From positions 124,001 through 188,000 of the forward strand of contig OW569353.1 of NCBI GenBank assembly GCA_937625935.1: a stretch of 64,000 nucleotides of DNA, read 5' to 3'. Below are positions 1 to 10,258 of the stretch, in pieces (position 1 is the first letter of the stretch; each line of letters opens with the position of its first letter). The notes beneath the pieces are model-generated. The model was not told where the DNA came from. It saw only the letters and a list, made by a program, of their open reading frames with translations, and ran no database searches. The translations under genes were made by a program, and so were the position numbers. The DNA comes from Tetramitus jugosus. Lineage: Eukaryota > Heterolobosea > Eutetramitea > Acrasida > Vahlkampfiidae.

Positions 1-2
1 AG

Positions 3-224
3 GCTCTTGCTATTTTGAGTAAGGGCATTGATTTTGGTTTGTTGTCTGCATCGAACATGTCTCCTCTCGACAAGAGCATCTTGTACTTGGCCAGAGGATT
101 CTACTATGCGTATGAGGACGGAGATACGGAGCAAGCTCTCGTCGATTACAAGAATGCATTGGAGTGTGACGCTTCCTGTGCCAACAAAATACCAAAGAAG
201 CTCTATCAACAACTCAATCCATAA
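3..224 (+). CDS. C-terminal end of a TPR-like protein (5' end outside window)
   Basis: The frame is open from the left edge to a TAA at 222-224, giving about 73 residues of a protein that begins upstream. The segment around YLARGFYYAYEDGD followed by EQALVDYKNALECD has the small/large residue spacing of one tetratricopeptide helix pair, a protein-interaction repeat. There is no ATG at the left edge, so this is not a complete small gene. Nothing identifies the full protein. The TPR reading rests on a single repeat and is tentative; the coding call itself is firmer because the codons carry no stop and the composition is protein-like. Confidence 0.5.
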   Translation, partial: ALAILSKGIDFGLLSASNMSPLDKSILYLARGFYYAYEDGDTEQALVDYKNALECDASCANKIPKKLYQQLNP

Positions 225-458
225 AGCAAACGCTCGTTGTCGCTTTGTCAGATGTCGATCTCACAGGGTAACCTTTTCTCCGTCATATTCCTCGTTTTTC
301 TGACCAGTTGAAAAGTCCAGTTTTGTCTCGACAACTTGCCGTGCGACTTAAATGTCTGTCATCACCACTCACTCAACATCACCACACGAACTAACACAAC
401 AACAAGAGTAACGCACTCAACAAACTGCAACAAATTAATTGTAAGTACCACCACCAAA

Positions 459-2195
459 ATGTCCTCCACAACGACCAACAACCACACAAGTGATGACTTT
501 GAGAGACCAAGACGTTCACGCAGACCCCCTGCCTACCTCAACGACTATGAGCTGCACTTTAATTTCCGAACAGCCAACACAGTCGCTCGTCAATATAGAC
601 AACAAGCCCAACTGAACCAGAACACGCAAAGAGCACAGAGAGCAACAAGACAAGCACAACAAACAAGGCAACGCAGAGCAAGCACCGTTGCTGCTTCAAG
701 AAGAAGTAGTGATGACGACTCTGATGACTATACTCCAGCTGCCCCAACAACAACAAGGACAGCTTCTACAAGAGCTACAAGAGCTTCCACCAGAAACAAT
801 AACAACAACAACAACACGGCAACAACAAGAGCTACGACGAGAGCAGCTACCACAGGAAGAGCGACAAGAGCTGCTGCTAGAGCTACAAGAAACACGACAA
901 CCGTAACTGCCACTAACACTGCAAGAAATACCAACTCTAGGACAACAGCTGTTCAAGACCATGGACCTTCTCCAGTTCAATTGGAAATTTTCCGTTCAAA
1001 ACTCACTCCAGCAAGTCAATGCAAGCACAATTGGGCCATTTCGGAACACGAAACCAAAGAAGCAGTCTTTTACACAAAGACAAAGACGGAAAGAAGACTC
1101 ACAGTCGAAGAATTGCTTAATTCATGTCGTTTCCACCCTGGATTGTTGCACGATACGGGAAAGAAGCCAGCTGTTGAGATTGTCTTCTCATTTGATACGA
1201 CAACGAGCATGTTTCCTGCCATTAGTGAACTCAAGAAGAAGTTGAGTGACCTATTGAAGCAATTGTTGAGAGATTTGCCCGATATTCGTATTGCGATTAT
1301 TGCTCATGGTGATTACTGTGCCGCAGATCGCTTCTTTGGCAGTCAGTGCTACCCTGTCATGTACAAGCTCGATTTCACAAATGATTTGGACACGTTGATG
1401 AACTTTATTTATTGCATCAAGGGCGGTGGTGGATTGGACTTGCCAGAAGCTTATGAATTCTCGCTTATGGAATGTGGGAGATTAAATTGGTTCAAGAATG
1501 ATCTGACAAAGGATGAATATGATGACGATATCTCAAGAGTGTTGGTGATGATGGGAGATGATCAACCTCATGGTGCAGATGATTACTTTAAGATCAATTG
1601 GAAGACACAATTGGAAGCTCTGCACAACAAGATGTTGATCAAGGCTTATGGTATCAAATGTCTGAACAAGACTTACTCTCATGAGTTTTATCAGGAGTTG
1701 GCTGATTCGACATATGGTACCAAATTGGATCTGAGCAACTTTAACAAGATGCACGAACTGGTTCTCGGTCTATGTTATAGAGAAGCAGCTGAACATGCAT
1801 CGATTCAATATGCAAATCGGTTGGAAGCCGAGGCATCACAATCTTCATCAACAGATGTGACAATAGATGCTCCAGCTGCTGCAACAAGCACAGTTCCGGT
1901 TGAAGGAACAGAGCAAAGTGACGATGGATTGAGCGATGCAGATACATTGGCTGTTCACTCTGCAATTCATGACGCTAACCAAAGCTCTGTAACAGTTCAA
2001 GGTGTACAATATGAAATCTCTGTGAATCCAACAGAGTGTCGCTTTGCCAGAATCAATGACATTGTCTATGTCGAACAAAGCAAGCAAAAGAATACCAAAT
2101 ATGCTCAAATGGCGAAAGCGGGTCACAAGGTGACATGGATTTGTCACAAGGGCGCCTGGGGTCTTATTGTTGATGATGCCATTCAAAGACGATAG
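459..2195 (+). CDS. vWA-domain protein with Thr/Arg/Asn-rich N-terminus
   Basis: The protein is 578 residues from the ATG at 459; the frame extends upstream to 336 only through a TTG. Residues 1-190 are low complexity, rich in Thr, Arg, Asn and Gln, with a basic patch RRSRRPP near the start, so probably disordered. Residues about 238-430 form a von Willebrand factor A domain: the hydrophobic strand VEIVFSF runs into DTTTSM near residue 246, a MIDAS motif of the DxTxS kind that binds a metal ion and a partner acidic residue. A Ser/Thr-rich linker follows. The last 60 residues form a compact segment ending WICHKGAWGLIVDDA that I do not recognise. vWA proteins mediate protein assembly inside cells as well as outside; no signal peptide is seen, so a cytosolic or nuclear scaffold role is inferred. 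Confidence 0.75.
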   Translation: MSSTTTNNHTSDDFERPRRSRRPPAYLNDYELHFNFRTANTVARQYRQQAQLNQNTQRAQRATRQAQQTRQRRASTVAASRRSSDDDSDDYTPAAPTTTRTASTRATRASTRNNNNNNNTATTRATTRAATTGRATRAAARATRNTTTVTATNTARNTNSRTTAVQDHGPSPVQLEIFRSKLTPASQCKHNWAISEHETKEAVFYTKTKTERRLTVEELLNSCRFHPGLLHDTGKKPAVEIVFSFDTTTSMFPAISELKKKLSDLLKQLLRDLPDIRIAIIAHGDYCAADRFFGSQCYPVMYKLDFTNDLDTLMNFIYCIKGGGGLDLPEAYEFSLMECGRLNWFKNDLTKDEYDDDISRVLVMMGDDQPHGADDYFKINWKTQLEALHNKMLIKAYGIKCLNKTYSHEFYQELADSTYGTKLDLSNFNKMHELVLGLCYREAAEHASIQYANRLEAEASQSSSTDVTIDAPAAATSTVPVEGTEQSDDGLSDADTLAVHSAIHDANQSSVTVQGVQYEISVNPTECRFARINDIVYVEQSKQKNTKYAQMAKAGHKVTWICHKGAWGLIVDDAIQRR

Positions 2196-2266
2196 ATTGA
2201 TCAAGGATGACATCTCTAATTAAATTATCATTGTTTTTACAAGAACAGTTTGTTGCTCATGTTTAT

Positions 2267-2959
2267 TTACTTTCTACCACTTCTCAAGCTGTAAGACAAG
2301 TAGATGGACCAGAAGAAACCGACAAGATTACCAAACAAGACTCTGAGCTCTGGTGGTACATAATTCAAATTGACAAAGGAAGCAAATGGCCACACCATCC
2401 ATGACTTTGTCATTGTTGGCCACAAATCTCTCTTAATATTGTAAACAATCTTGTCAGGTTGATTATCAAAAATGGCCAACCATGACATAAAGATACAATT
2501 CAAAACAGGTGCCCACATGAGTTGATCCAATCCCAGAGAAACCATTTGCTTTGCGGGCACACCAGTCTCCTTGCGCACCGCTTCCAAAATAGGGTGCAAT
2601 TTTTGCATGATTGCGTCCAAAATTTGGAACCAGTAGTGCGACGCTGGCGCAACCAACGCTCCCGTCGCAACAAACTTGAACACCGAGTGCCAATCAATCT
2701 TTGGCAGCTTGAGAACGAATTTTTGAGCCGTGAGAGAACCAAGGAATTGAACAATGGCCGATGTGACCATTTTGGTGGCAATTGGGAACTTGCTCAACAG
2801 TCTCAGATACCATTCAATCACTTGTTGAAGAGTACTCTTGGAGTTTCTGCTATTGCTGCTATTGCTCTTGTTGTTGCTACTGTTGCTTCTCGCTCTGCTG
2901 CTAGGATTGTTGTTGAGTGATAGGCTACTGCTACTGGATGGTTGTTGGGAGCTGCTCAT
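2267..2959 (-). CDS. Mpv17/PMP22 family membrane protein
   Basis: The chosen start, ATG at 2959, gives 230 residues: a Ser/Asn-rich leader of about 65 residues and then the usual length of an Mpv17/PMP22 protein. An in-frame ATG near 3096 would add a further stretch but runs toward the promoter of the divergent profilin gene. Family hallmarks are hydrophobic helices in the second half, the WPF...NLNYVPPELRVLF block near residues 188-208, and the ending FWSIYLSYS, matching the family pattern of WP, NF, VP, R and W.YLS. Members sit in the mitochondrial inner membrane or the peroxisomal membrane and may form small channels; no substrate can be read here. The gene is head-to-head with profilin across about 220 bp, which presumably holds both promoters. 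Confidence 0.85.
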   Translation of the reverse strand: MSSSQQPSSSSSLSLNNNPSSRARSNSSNNKSNSSNSRNSKSTLQQVIEWYLRLLSKFPIATKMVTSAIVQFLGSLTAQKFVLKLPKIDWHSVFKFVATGALVAPASHYWFQILDAIMQKLHPILEAVRKETGVPAKQMVSLGLDQLMWAPVLNCIFMSWLAIFDNQPDKIVYNIKRDLWPTMTKSWMVWPFASFVNLNYVPPELRVLFGNLVGFFWSIYLSYSLRSGRK

Positions 2960-3177
2960 GACTTTTTTTTTTGGGTCCAATGATCTATGCGAGTGAGGGT
3001 GAATGAAGAAGAGCTGATGCTTTTTGTTGTTGTTGGTTGTTCCTCTTATTTTTGGGTCATCGAAAGCTCCGTTGATAACAAGAATTTTTGCGTCCATGGT
3101 TGAACAGCAACAAAAAGCTACCAAAAACAAACAACAAATCTGAATTAAATCCAACAACAAAAAAGTAAACATATAGA

Positions 3178-3861
3178 ATGTCTGCTGATCAACAAACACT
3201 GACCGCCCAGATTCAATCAACCATCAATCAGTTCGTCCAAGATGCCGCACTCGACAGCTATCTTGTTTTTGTGCAAGACGGAACCATTTTGACACAATCG
3301 GAGAAATTAAACAACGTATCGGTGGAGGAGACAAGGTAAGATTATTGCTGCTTTTTTGCATGTCGATGGACGACGTACAGCATACCACATATGTTGCAGT
3401 GTTGCATTTCCCTGCCTTTTTTGTTGTTGTTGTTGATATCATCATCACCATGTTTAACTAACAAGCGCGTCATCCGTCTCATGCTTTTGCACTTGACTTT
3501 TGTTAATTTGTTTTCATTTGAATGTGTGATGTGAACTGGGATGGGATGCATCGTTTGTAGAAATCTGGTCAAGTTGTTTGATGATGAACAAGATGCATTT
3601 ACCAATGGTATTGCATTCAACAGTAAGATTTATGAAGTTCATAGATGGTTCGACAAGAATGAACCAGCGCTCATTTATGGTCGAACAACGATTGCTTCTC
3701 AAGATTCATTGGACAGTGAGGGATGTGCCATTTGTAGAACCAAGGCGTTGACCTCCAACGTGAATGTATATATTGTTGTTGTCTATAAGATGCCTACTCT
3801 GGCTGCCAAGGCTGTTAGTAAGTTGGTCGATTACTCAAAGAAGGTTGTGGAGCCATTGTAA
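3178..3861 (+). CDS. Profilin, two exons
   Basis: The model joins 3178-3335 and 3561-3861 with a 225-nt intron (donor GTAAGA, acceptor TTTGTAG) and yields 152 residues. The ATG at 3178 opens the frame. The order of features is that of profilin: an N-terminal amphipathic helix, the strand SYLVFVQDGTILTQS, the central FTNGIAFNSKIYEVHR, then PALIYGRTT, a strand around EGCAICRT, and a C-terminal helix AAKAVSKLVDYSKKVVEPL. Profilins bind monomeric actin, poly-proline and phosphoinositides and promote actin assembly in crawling cells. The protein is somewhat longer than the typical 125-140 residues because of the N-terminus and an insert after the IYGR strand. The assignment rests on fold pattern, so an alignment would be useful. 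Confidence 0.7.
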
Positions 3862-3888
3862 AGTTACTTTCCTGTAATTGTTTTTTTA

Positions 3889-6800
3889 TTAAATGTGTTC
3901 CATAAAGGTGAGATCAGCAGAGGCTGGAATGGCTTTGGATGCTTGGATTGCATTCAAATGATTCTGAATAAATAATTTAAAGTCGGCATAGGTCATTGCC
4001 TTTCTGAACAAATCGTCCCATAGAGCTTGCTTCAATCGCACATCGTTTGGATTGGCAGATAGCTTATTTACATAGTAGATGTTGGTTTCTGTTTTGGTCG
4101 TGGCGGATGGTGCTGTTGTAGAAGTGGTAGAAGAAGCGGATGGTGCAGAAGTTGTTGCTGTTGACGAGGTGTTGCTGATGTTTGCTGGAGATAATCGAAT
4201 TGGTACTTGCTCTGTTCTCATCTCTGTACCACCCACTAGGCAATTGTCAATAATACAGAACGTACCAGGCAGCAGCTTCTGTATCTCATCGAGAGTATCG
4301 AGAATTACGACAAACACCTTGACCTTGCTCTCCTCATGTGCGTTCAATGTTTGGACAATCTTTTCAATATGGAGATTCACATTCGGCATATTTTCTTGTT
4401 GAGTTTTAACATTGTTCTCCTTATCCGTCGCAAACAGTTGTTGATGGAAGACAAACACTCGTTCAATGATGAGATCAGGATTCTTCTCGAGCAGTCTCTT
4501 GTTCATGTCAGCAATTTCATTCACGGTTTCAAACGTGAAATATGGAGAGCTCGATTTCTGGCTATGGTATGGTAACCAAGAGTGAACAGGAATGCAGCCA
4601 CGGTAGCACTTTTCAACGGTGCTCTCCAAGTCGTGAAGTCGTACTCTATGTCGATCAAAGAACTGAGAATTTGTTTCAATTTTTCCTTCAGAGAAGAAGG
4701 TTGTTAATGCACTCTCATAGCACTTGCAAATCTTTTGATACTTCTCCAGGAGTGTGTGTCTTGATCCCTCCGATAGCTCCTCCAACTCTGTTAGAGGTGG
4801 AATGGATACGAGTGAAGACAAGACGTTCTTGAATCCGCTGAGCATTGGATTCAAGTGGTGCTGTATCGACTTCATATTATCCTCTGACTCAAAAGAGAGC
4901 AAAGGATCTGTTAGAGACATCATTCGTGACGCGTCTTTGTAGGACGAGTTGTTTGTAGGAGGTTGGATAAGTGGTTGTGAAGGTGCAATCTCTGATGGCA
5001 TAAGTCCAGGTTGATGCTTGAGAATATATTCGTCCAGGGTGATTGATGCATTGTGCAAATAGACCCAAACAGAGTAGTACATGTCCGCTACCGTCTTTCT
5101 GTTGAATATTAAGACAGATTTTGGATAGTCGTTCTCCATGTATAGCACATGACACAATCGAGAGTCAATGATGGAAAAGTTTCTTGGTATTTCCTTCCTC
5201 TTTTCAACGTCGTCCTTGAAGACGACTCGAACATCAATTCCTGACAGTTTGTGGTACTCCATAATCTTCAAGAGATTGATTATTTCAGAGCGGATCCTAT
5301 AGCTTCTTTCGAGAATAAATATTCTCTTGACCACAGCATTTGGATTGTTGCGCAAAAGCGATGCATTCACATCGGCTAGCTGATACGGTTTGTGTGACAT
5401 CCATTCTTCCAATGGGCTATATACACCTAGGTAGGATTGTTTCGCTGTATTGTACACCTCTGTCACATTCAATCGCATATGAGCATAGAAATCTGATCGA
5501 AGCTCTAGTGTTTGTTTCGATAGCAGATTTGAAATGGCATCTAGATAGAATTTGCTGTTCTGGAAAAACTTGATCTTCATCAGTTGTAGTAGAGATTCTT
5601 TCGTGTGAATATCACCAAGGTTCATATTCTGCAAGTACTCCTCATACACACAAACAAGAGAAAGTATCCTCTCAAGCTCAGTGTTTGGTGACTTGTGCGA
5701 GCCAGACTTTGGAATAAACATCAATTGGCCATCACCAATCTCTAAGCGCCCATACTTTGGAACTTGTCTTCCGTTTGAGTCTTTGATGACTCGTTCCTGC
5801 ACGAATTGACCTAATTGATCAGCAGTACTGAATTGAGTATTGTCGCTAATGATGTGTGACTTTGTTTTGAATCGCATGGTTTTCAAGGCAGTAATCAGAT
5901 GCCGAGTGAACAAACCCTCGGACAGAAGTGGGATATCGTTGATATCACCACTGGCACAAATGACTTGAGCTGCCTTGTTGCGTGCATATGAGGGAAGGCT
6001 TCTGAAGTATTGCAAATCATCTTGGTTCGTTCGAATCTTGAATAATCTTCCCATGTAGCAAGTATCCAGTATGTAGCAAATATGTTTTGCAGGGAAGCAT
6101 TTGTATGTATTTACAAAGCTCTCGTGAGAAATTCCAGTGTTTAGAATATTGTCTGGGTCAGCATCATAGGGAGCAATAAATCCTTCAACGTGATTATTGC
6201 TATATCGCTTAAAAACTGAGTGACCAACAAAATACACCAACACACAGTCTTCTTTGTGTATGTTTTCAGACAGAGATTCAAAGAGCTTCAGTATATTGCC
6301 TCTAGTAGCTTGTTCGTTAAATAGTGTACAGACGTTGAATCCGAACTCCTTGGATAGAATATTCATCAGATTTGTAGCATCATTCACACACTCCTTTTGA
6401 CTAGCCAGTAACGTCTTCGATTCGTAATTACTGATGGCAATTATAATAGCCCACTCTCTGCGATAAACGATACGATCAACATCGGAAGTAGGAGAGCTTG
6501 CCTCAATATCAACTGATGGAGTGCTTTCCTTGGCTCTCTTTGAGGCTCTCTCATCTATCACCAATGCTCCCTCGTACGACTTCCGCTTGCTATCAGAGGG
6601 CAGTGCCGGTGTATATTCAAAATAGAGGTCTTGGTCAGATATCGTAATATTTCCACTATGAATCTTAACCTGTACTCTGCCCTCGGATTCTCCAGGCGGC
6701 ACCTTCACAAAGATTGCATTTTGATCAATTTGCTGAATTTCAGCAGGCTTATCTCCAAAGAGAATAAAACTATGTTCTGGAGTGCCATCAATCATAACCT

Positions 6801-9078
6801 TATTCCGCTTAAATTGGATAAACACTAAATAATTACCAGAGACTGAACCACTTGGAGGAGAGATCAAGAAATTAGGTTGAGCAGGAGGATGCATATCGGG
6901 TTCCTCATCGTTGAACAAATCTTGATCTTGTTTCAATTCATCCGACGTAGTCGACGTATAGGACAAGTTTCCAAAACTACTCACTCGAGATAAACCGCCT
7001 GTCATTGGTGTGTCCAAGTCATCTGATGATCCAAACTTCTTTTTCCGCTCCTTCTTTGAGGTTTTACCACAATTAATGGCAAATGTGTTTCCAGAGTCTA
7101 CTTGGAACACGAACCAGGAATCATAAAGTACCTTGTAACGCAGTTTGCAATTCTTCTTGTTACTAGAGACAACTTTAGCTCTCAGAGGCACAAATTCCAC
7201 ATGCTTGTGAGATTCGACCGTAGGGCTGTCTTTCACTGTATAAGCATGCCTGGTGTCATCCTCGCCCTTCTTCTTCTTCTTCTTTTTCTTGGAAGCACCG
7301 TCTCCTGACTTCATAGCAGTCACTGTAGATCCAGCAATGCCCCCTCCATCGCTCTCCAAACCATTGTCCTGCTCAGAGTCATTCACAAGCAAAACTACTT
7401 CAGAAAACCATCGGTCATCACAAAACTCTGTCGTATGGCCTGATTCAACCTTTGACTTCAACTCTTCCAAATCAATAAACAAATGATGCATGGCACAAAC
7501 ATTTAAAAACGATTCAGCATGTTCCATCACAGCATTCTTCTGCATTACCATCGTAATCAATACTTCTACCCATTGTCTCAGCTTATCAATGTCCACTGTC
7601 ATGGAAGTAATAAGTGGTGTTCTTCTACGCTTTGTCACACTCTTTCCTCCAACAATAGTAGCCGGTATTTGATCTTCATTGACTTGTACGATAGGCCCTC
7701 CGCTCGTATCTGAGATGAACTCTGACCACACTTGCAACGAAGTGATCGACTTGTTGTTCATATTGCTCGCACTACTTCCACCGTTGCTATACATGTGAAA
7801 TGAGAGATCATCGTTCGAATCACCACCATTGCTACCGGCACTAGCACCACTGACCAGCACACCACCATCAGATGCCAAATCCAATATATCATCCGTGGTT
7901 ACATTCTTCACATGATGATGAGCGTGATGATGGAGTGATTGAAGTGACTGTAGAGTGTGATGAGAGTGCGGATGGTGCATGTGCCTGGTTGCTCCCATCA
8001 AATGAGTTGCGGCATTCGGTGAGATTTGAAGTCCCATTGCTGATTGAAGACCAGAGTAATCCACATATGAATCCTGTGTCGCCATCAATGATTGTGCAGA
8101 GAGACCTCTGGCTGTTGCATCATACAAGGCTGCAAAATGCTGTTGTGACGCAGAGGACGGAGCAGATGCTTGTGCGCTTGATTTACTCGTTGCACTGGTC
8201 GCTGTGGTTGCACTACTATTATTATTATTGTTACTACTATTGTTATTGTTGTTACTGTTCACATAATCAGAACTATTTGTGTCTTGAAAGAGATCAGACG
8301 GTGAAGAAAATCGATAGAGTGATGCTTGTTGACCGTCCAAGTAGGCCGTAGTCACAGACGATGATCCATTCATTGCATTCGATAAGCTCGTCGGCGATGA
8401 TGAAGGTGATACCGTAGTCGAAGAAGGTGCTGATGTTGATCCACTATGACCATGATGATTACTATTATTGTTGTTATTGTTGTTATTATTATTATTCGTA
8501 TTGTTACTCGTCACATTGGCTGGTGGACTGGGACCATATACGACACCAGCAGCAGCAGCAGCATTCAAACTAGCCAACAAATAATTCAAATTGGCGGAAG
8601 GATCCAATGAATTCATCATTGCTTGTTGATGTCTCTGTTGTTGTTCATGATAGAGGTCCAATGCACTCGCACCAGCTGATGATGAACTCTGTTGCGTTGA
8701 AAATGGTGAGTGAAAGTATTGCATTTGTTGTTGTTGCTGTTGTTGTTGTTGAGAGAATAGAGAGGCTGCCGTAGGTGATGAAAGAAGAGAGTGATGGTGT
8801 TGGTGGTTATGATGAGGATGGTGTTGATGGTGGTGGTGGTGGTGAGCATGTGGATGATGATGAGCATGGTGGTGAGGATGATGAGCACCACTTGTTGATT
8901 GTTGTTGCAAGTGATGAAGTGGTGATCTTCCTGGAGGAGAAGTCGTTGTTGCTGCTGTGAGAGGAATGAAACCTTGTTCGAATTGATTCAATTCATTGAG
9001 TGTTTGTCTGAAAGCTTGCTCTTCTTGAACATTTGTTCCACCAGAATTCAGAGCCAGATGGCTCGATGAACGTTTCAT
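3889..9078 (-). CDS. Giant caspase-like (peptidase C14 fold) protein with TIG domain and duplicated C-terminal module
   Basis: The protein has 1729 residues in one exon. Residues 1-450 are low complexity, with a poly-His block near 68-95, Gln runs and two Asn runs. A Lys run lies near 605. Residues about 730-825 read as an IPT/TIG immunoglobulin-like domain (ISPPSGSVSGNYLVFIQF, then a PEHSFILFGDKPAEI stretch). Residues about 870-1110 are a caspase-fold domain beginning EWAIIIAISNYE, with His953 in YFVGHS and Cys1007 in ILDTCYMGR, the spacing expected for a catalytic dyad. After this come two related modules of roughly 200 residues: ADVNASLLRNNPNAVVKRIF near 1240 corresponds to ADMNKRLLEKNPDLIIERVF near 1530, and FSIID and FCIID recur downstream. 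Both catalytic residues are present, so protease activity is plausible. TIG plus caspase recalls paracaspase organisation, but no death domain is seen. Target and regulation are unknown. Confidence 0.8.
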   Translation of the reverse strand: MKRSSSHLALNSGGTNVQEEQAFRQTLNELNQFEQGFIPLTAATTTSPPGRSPLHHLQQQSTSGAHHPHHHAHHHPHAHHHHHHQHHPHHNHQHHHSLLSSPTAASLFSQQQQQQQQQMQYFHSPFSTQQSSSSAGASALDLYHEQQQRHQQAMMNSLDPSANLNYLLASLNAAAAAGVVYGPSPPANVTSNNTNNNNNNNNNNNSNHHGHSGSTSAPSSTTVSPSSSPTSLSNAMNGSSSVTTAYLDGQQASLYRFSSPSDLFQDTNSSDYVNSNNNNNSSNNNNNSSATTATSATSKSSAQASAPSSASQQHFAALYDATARGLSAQSLMATQDSYVDYSGLQSAMGLQISPNAATHLMGATRHMHHPHSHHTLQSLQSLHHHAHHHVKNVTTDDILDLASDGGVLVSGASAGSNGGDSNDDLSFHMYSNGGSSASNMNNKSITSLQVWSEFISDTSGGPIVQVNEDQIPATIVGGKSVTKRRRTPLITSMTVDIDKLRQWVEVLITMVMQKNAVMEHAESFLNVCAMHHLFIDLEELKSKVESGHTTEFCDDRWFSEVVLLVNDSEQDNGLESDGGGIAGSTVTAMKSGDGASKKKKKKKKGEDDTRHAYTVKDSPTVESHKHVEFVPLRAKVVSSNKKNCKLRYKVLYDSWFVFQVDSGNTFAINCGKTSKKERKKKFGSSDDLDTPMTGGLSRVSSFGNLSYTSTTSDELKQDQDLFNDEEPDMHPPAQPNFLISPPSGSVSGNYLVFIQFKRNKVMIDGTPEHSFILFGDKPAEIQQIDQNAIFVKVPPGESEGRVQVKIHSGNITISDQDLYFEYTPALPSDSKRKSYEGALVIDERASKRAKESTPSVDIEASSPTSDVDRIVYRREWAIIIAISNYESKTLLASQKECVNDATNLMNILSKEFGFNVCTLFNEQATRGNILKLFESLSENIHKEDCVLVYFVGHSVFKRYSNNHVEGFIAPYDADPDNILNTGISHESFVNTYKCFPAKHICYILDTCYMGRLFKIRTNQDDLQYFRSLPSYARNKAAQVICASGDINDIPLLSEGLFTRHLITALKTMRFKTKSHIISDNTQFSTADQLGQFVQERVIKDSNGRQVPKYGRLEIGDGQLMFIPKSGSHKSPNTELERILSLVCVYEEYLQNMNLGDIHTKESLLQLMKIKFFQNSKFYLDAISNLLSKQTLELRSDFYAHMRLNVTEVYNTAKQSYLGVYSPLEEWMSHKPYQLADVNASLLRNNPNAVVKRIFILERSYRIRSEIINLLKIMEYHKLSGIDVRVVFKDDVEKRKEIPRNFSIIDSRLCHVLYMENDYPKSVLIFNRKTVADMYYSVWVYLHNASITLDEYILKHQPGLMPSEIAPSQPLIQPPTNNSSYKDASRMMSLTDPLLSFESEDNMKSIQHHLNPMLSGFKNVLSSLVSIPPLTELEELSEGSRHTLLEKYQKICKCYESALTTFFSEGKIETNSQFFDRHRVRLHDLESTVEKCYRGCIPVHSWLPYHSQKSSSPYFTFETVNEIADMNKRLLEKNPDLIIERVFVFHQQLFATDKENNVKTQQENMPNVNLHIEKIVQTLNAHEESKVKVFVVILDTLDEIQKLLPGTFCIIDNCLVGGTEMRTEQVPIRLSPANISNTSSTATTSAPSASSTTSTTAPSATTKTETNIYYVNKLSANPNDVRLKQALWDDLFRKAMTYADFKLFIQNHLNAIQASKAIPASADLTFMEHI

Positions 9079-9829
9079 GTCTCTCTCTCTCTCTGTTGTT
9101 TATTGATGTTGTTGTGCGTTCTTTTGTAGTGCTACTCTTGTTTTTTGTGTTGTGTGGTGGATGAGAGCAAAAAAAGCAACCAGAGACAAGACGAACTTGG
9201 TGCAACGAAGGAAAATCTCTCAAGGTCTACAGTTGGGTTTCCTATTGGTTGTGCTGTAGCAAAATGCTCGCTCTGTGTGGTGTTTGCTTGAAGAAGAGAT
9301 GCCGTCGGTTGTGTTGTTTTGGACCAAAGGATATTTTGTGCGGACAAATGGAAAGTTTGTGAATGTCCAAGAAAGAATTGCCACTTCGGAGAATAATAAA
9401 GGAAGCTTGGATAACGAGTGCAATTGGAAAGCGAGTGGGTTGTTTTCAGCTGTTGATGTTCCTCTTGAGCACTTTGGAGCTGGTTTTCGTTGAAGGTGTG
9501 ATTTTCTCAAGTACGCAGTTCCCTCTTTTGATATAGGACATGTTTTGGAAGAGCGTATTAAATACTCATAAATTTGCAATGCCTCATGTTGGCTGTTCGC
9601 TGGTGGTCTTATTCTTCGAAGAAGAATGATTCACACTTCGTAAATCACAAGCAAGTCAACCCGAACAACTGAAATTTGACATGTTTCCCGCCAAAAAAAT
9701 CTCCTACCCAGCGATCTCACTTTTTCGCATGGACCACTTCTGCCACCCAAAAATCTCAACAAACACCAAGCAAAAAACGTTACCAACTTTTTTAATCACA
9801 CAACAACAACAACCAACATCAACAAAAAC
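9079..9829. promoter_or_regulatory. Intergenic region between divergent genes, with a TTTCCCGCC motif
   Basis: These 751 bases separate two divergent genes and contain no convincing coding region; the short frames present lack protein-like composition. A CT repeat lies just 5' of the caspase-like gene (about 9080-9094). TTTCCCGCC at 9684-9692, about 140 nt before the EF-hand start, matches the E2F/DP consensus. That is a sequence match only. Confidence 0.4.
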
Positions 9830-10258
9830 ATGGTCCTCAACAAAGACAAGTGCCAAGAAGCATTCCACCTATACGATTCCAGAGCTACAGGTAAAATTGA
9901 GATTGATCAATTGGGCACTCTCTTGAGAGCTTGTGGAAAATCACCAACGAATGCTGAAGTGGAAGACTTCAAGAAGCAACTTGGTGCCAACGAATTTGAC
10001 TTTAACCAATTCTATCAAATCTTTGAACAAGCAAAGTCATACACAAGAGAAGAAATTTACAAGTGCTTCCAAATCTTTGACAAGGATCAAACTGGAAAGG
10101 TCTTGAAGGCTCACTTGGTCAACGTTTTGACCAATGTCGGTGAAAAGTTGACTAGAGATGAAGTCGATAAGATTTTGGATGGTGTTGTTGTTGACTCTGA
10201 AGGCTATTTGAACTATAGAGAGTTTGTGGACAAGAAGTTGATGCCTGAAAATCAATAA
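9830..10258 (+). CDS. EF-hand protein, calmodulin or myosin essential light chain type
   Basis: The protein has 142 residues from ATG 9830 and four EF-hand-like units spread over its whole length, the size of calmodulin and of myosin essential light chains. Loop 1 (YDSRATGKIEID) and loop 3 (FDKDQTGKVLKA) keep part of the Ca2+-coordinating pattern. Loop 2 (LGANEFDFNQF) is shortened and loop 4 (VVDSEGYLNYREF) is degenerate. This uneven loss of ligands is usual for myosin light chains, which bind an IQ motif in the heavy-chain neck without needing calcium, and argues against a canonical calmodulin. It probably acts in the cytosol on actomyosin; a calmodulin-like sensor is the alternative. The gene is tail-to-tail with XPC. 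Confidence 0.75.
   Translation: MVLNKDKCQEAFHLYDSRATGKIEIDQLGTLLRACGKSPTNAEVEDFKKQLGANEFDFNQFYQIFEQAKSYTREEIYKCFQIFDKDQTGKVLKAHLVNVLTNVGEKLTRDEVDKILDGVVVDSEGYLNYREFVDKKLMPENQ

Noticed and set aside
2960-3096. Longer N-terminus for the Mpv17 protein
   Set aside because: Adds non-family sequence and invades the shared promoter with profilin.
7872-8351. 159-codon plus-strand frame inside the caspase-like gene
   Set aside because: Antisense to a clear long gene in a low-complexity region; Tyr runs come from Asn/Ser codons.
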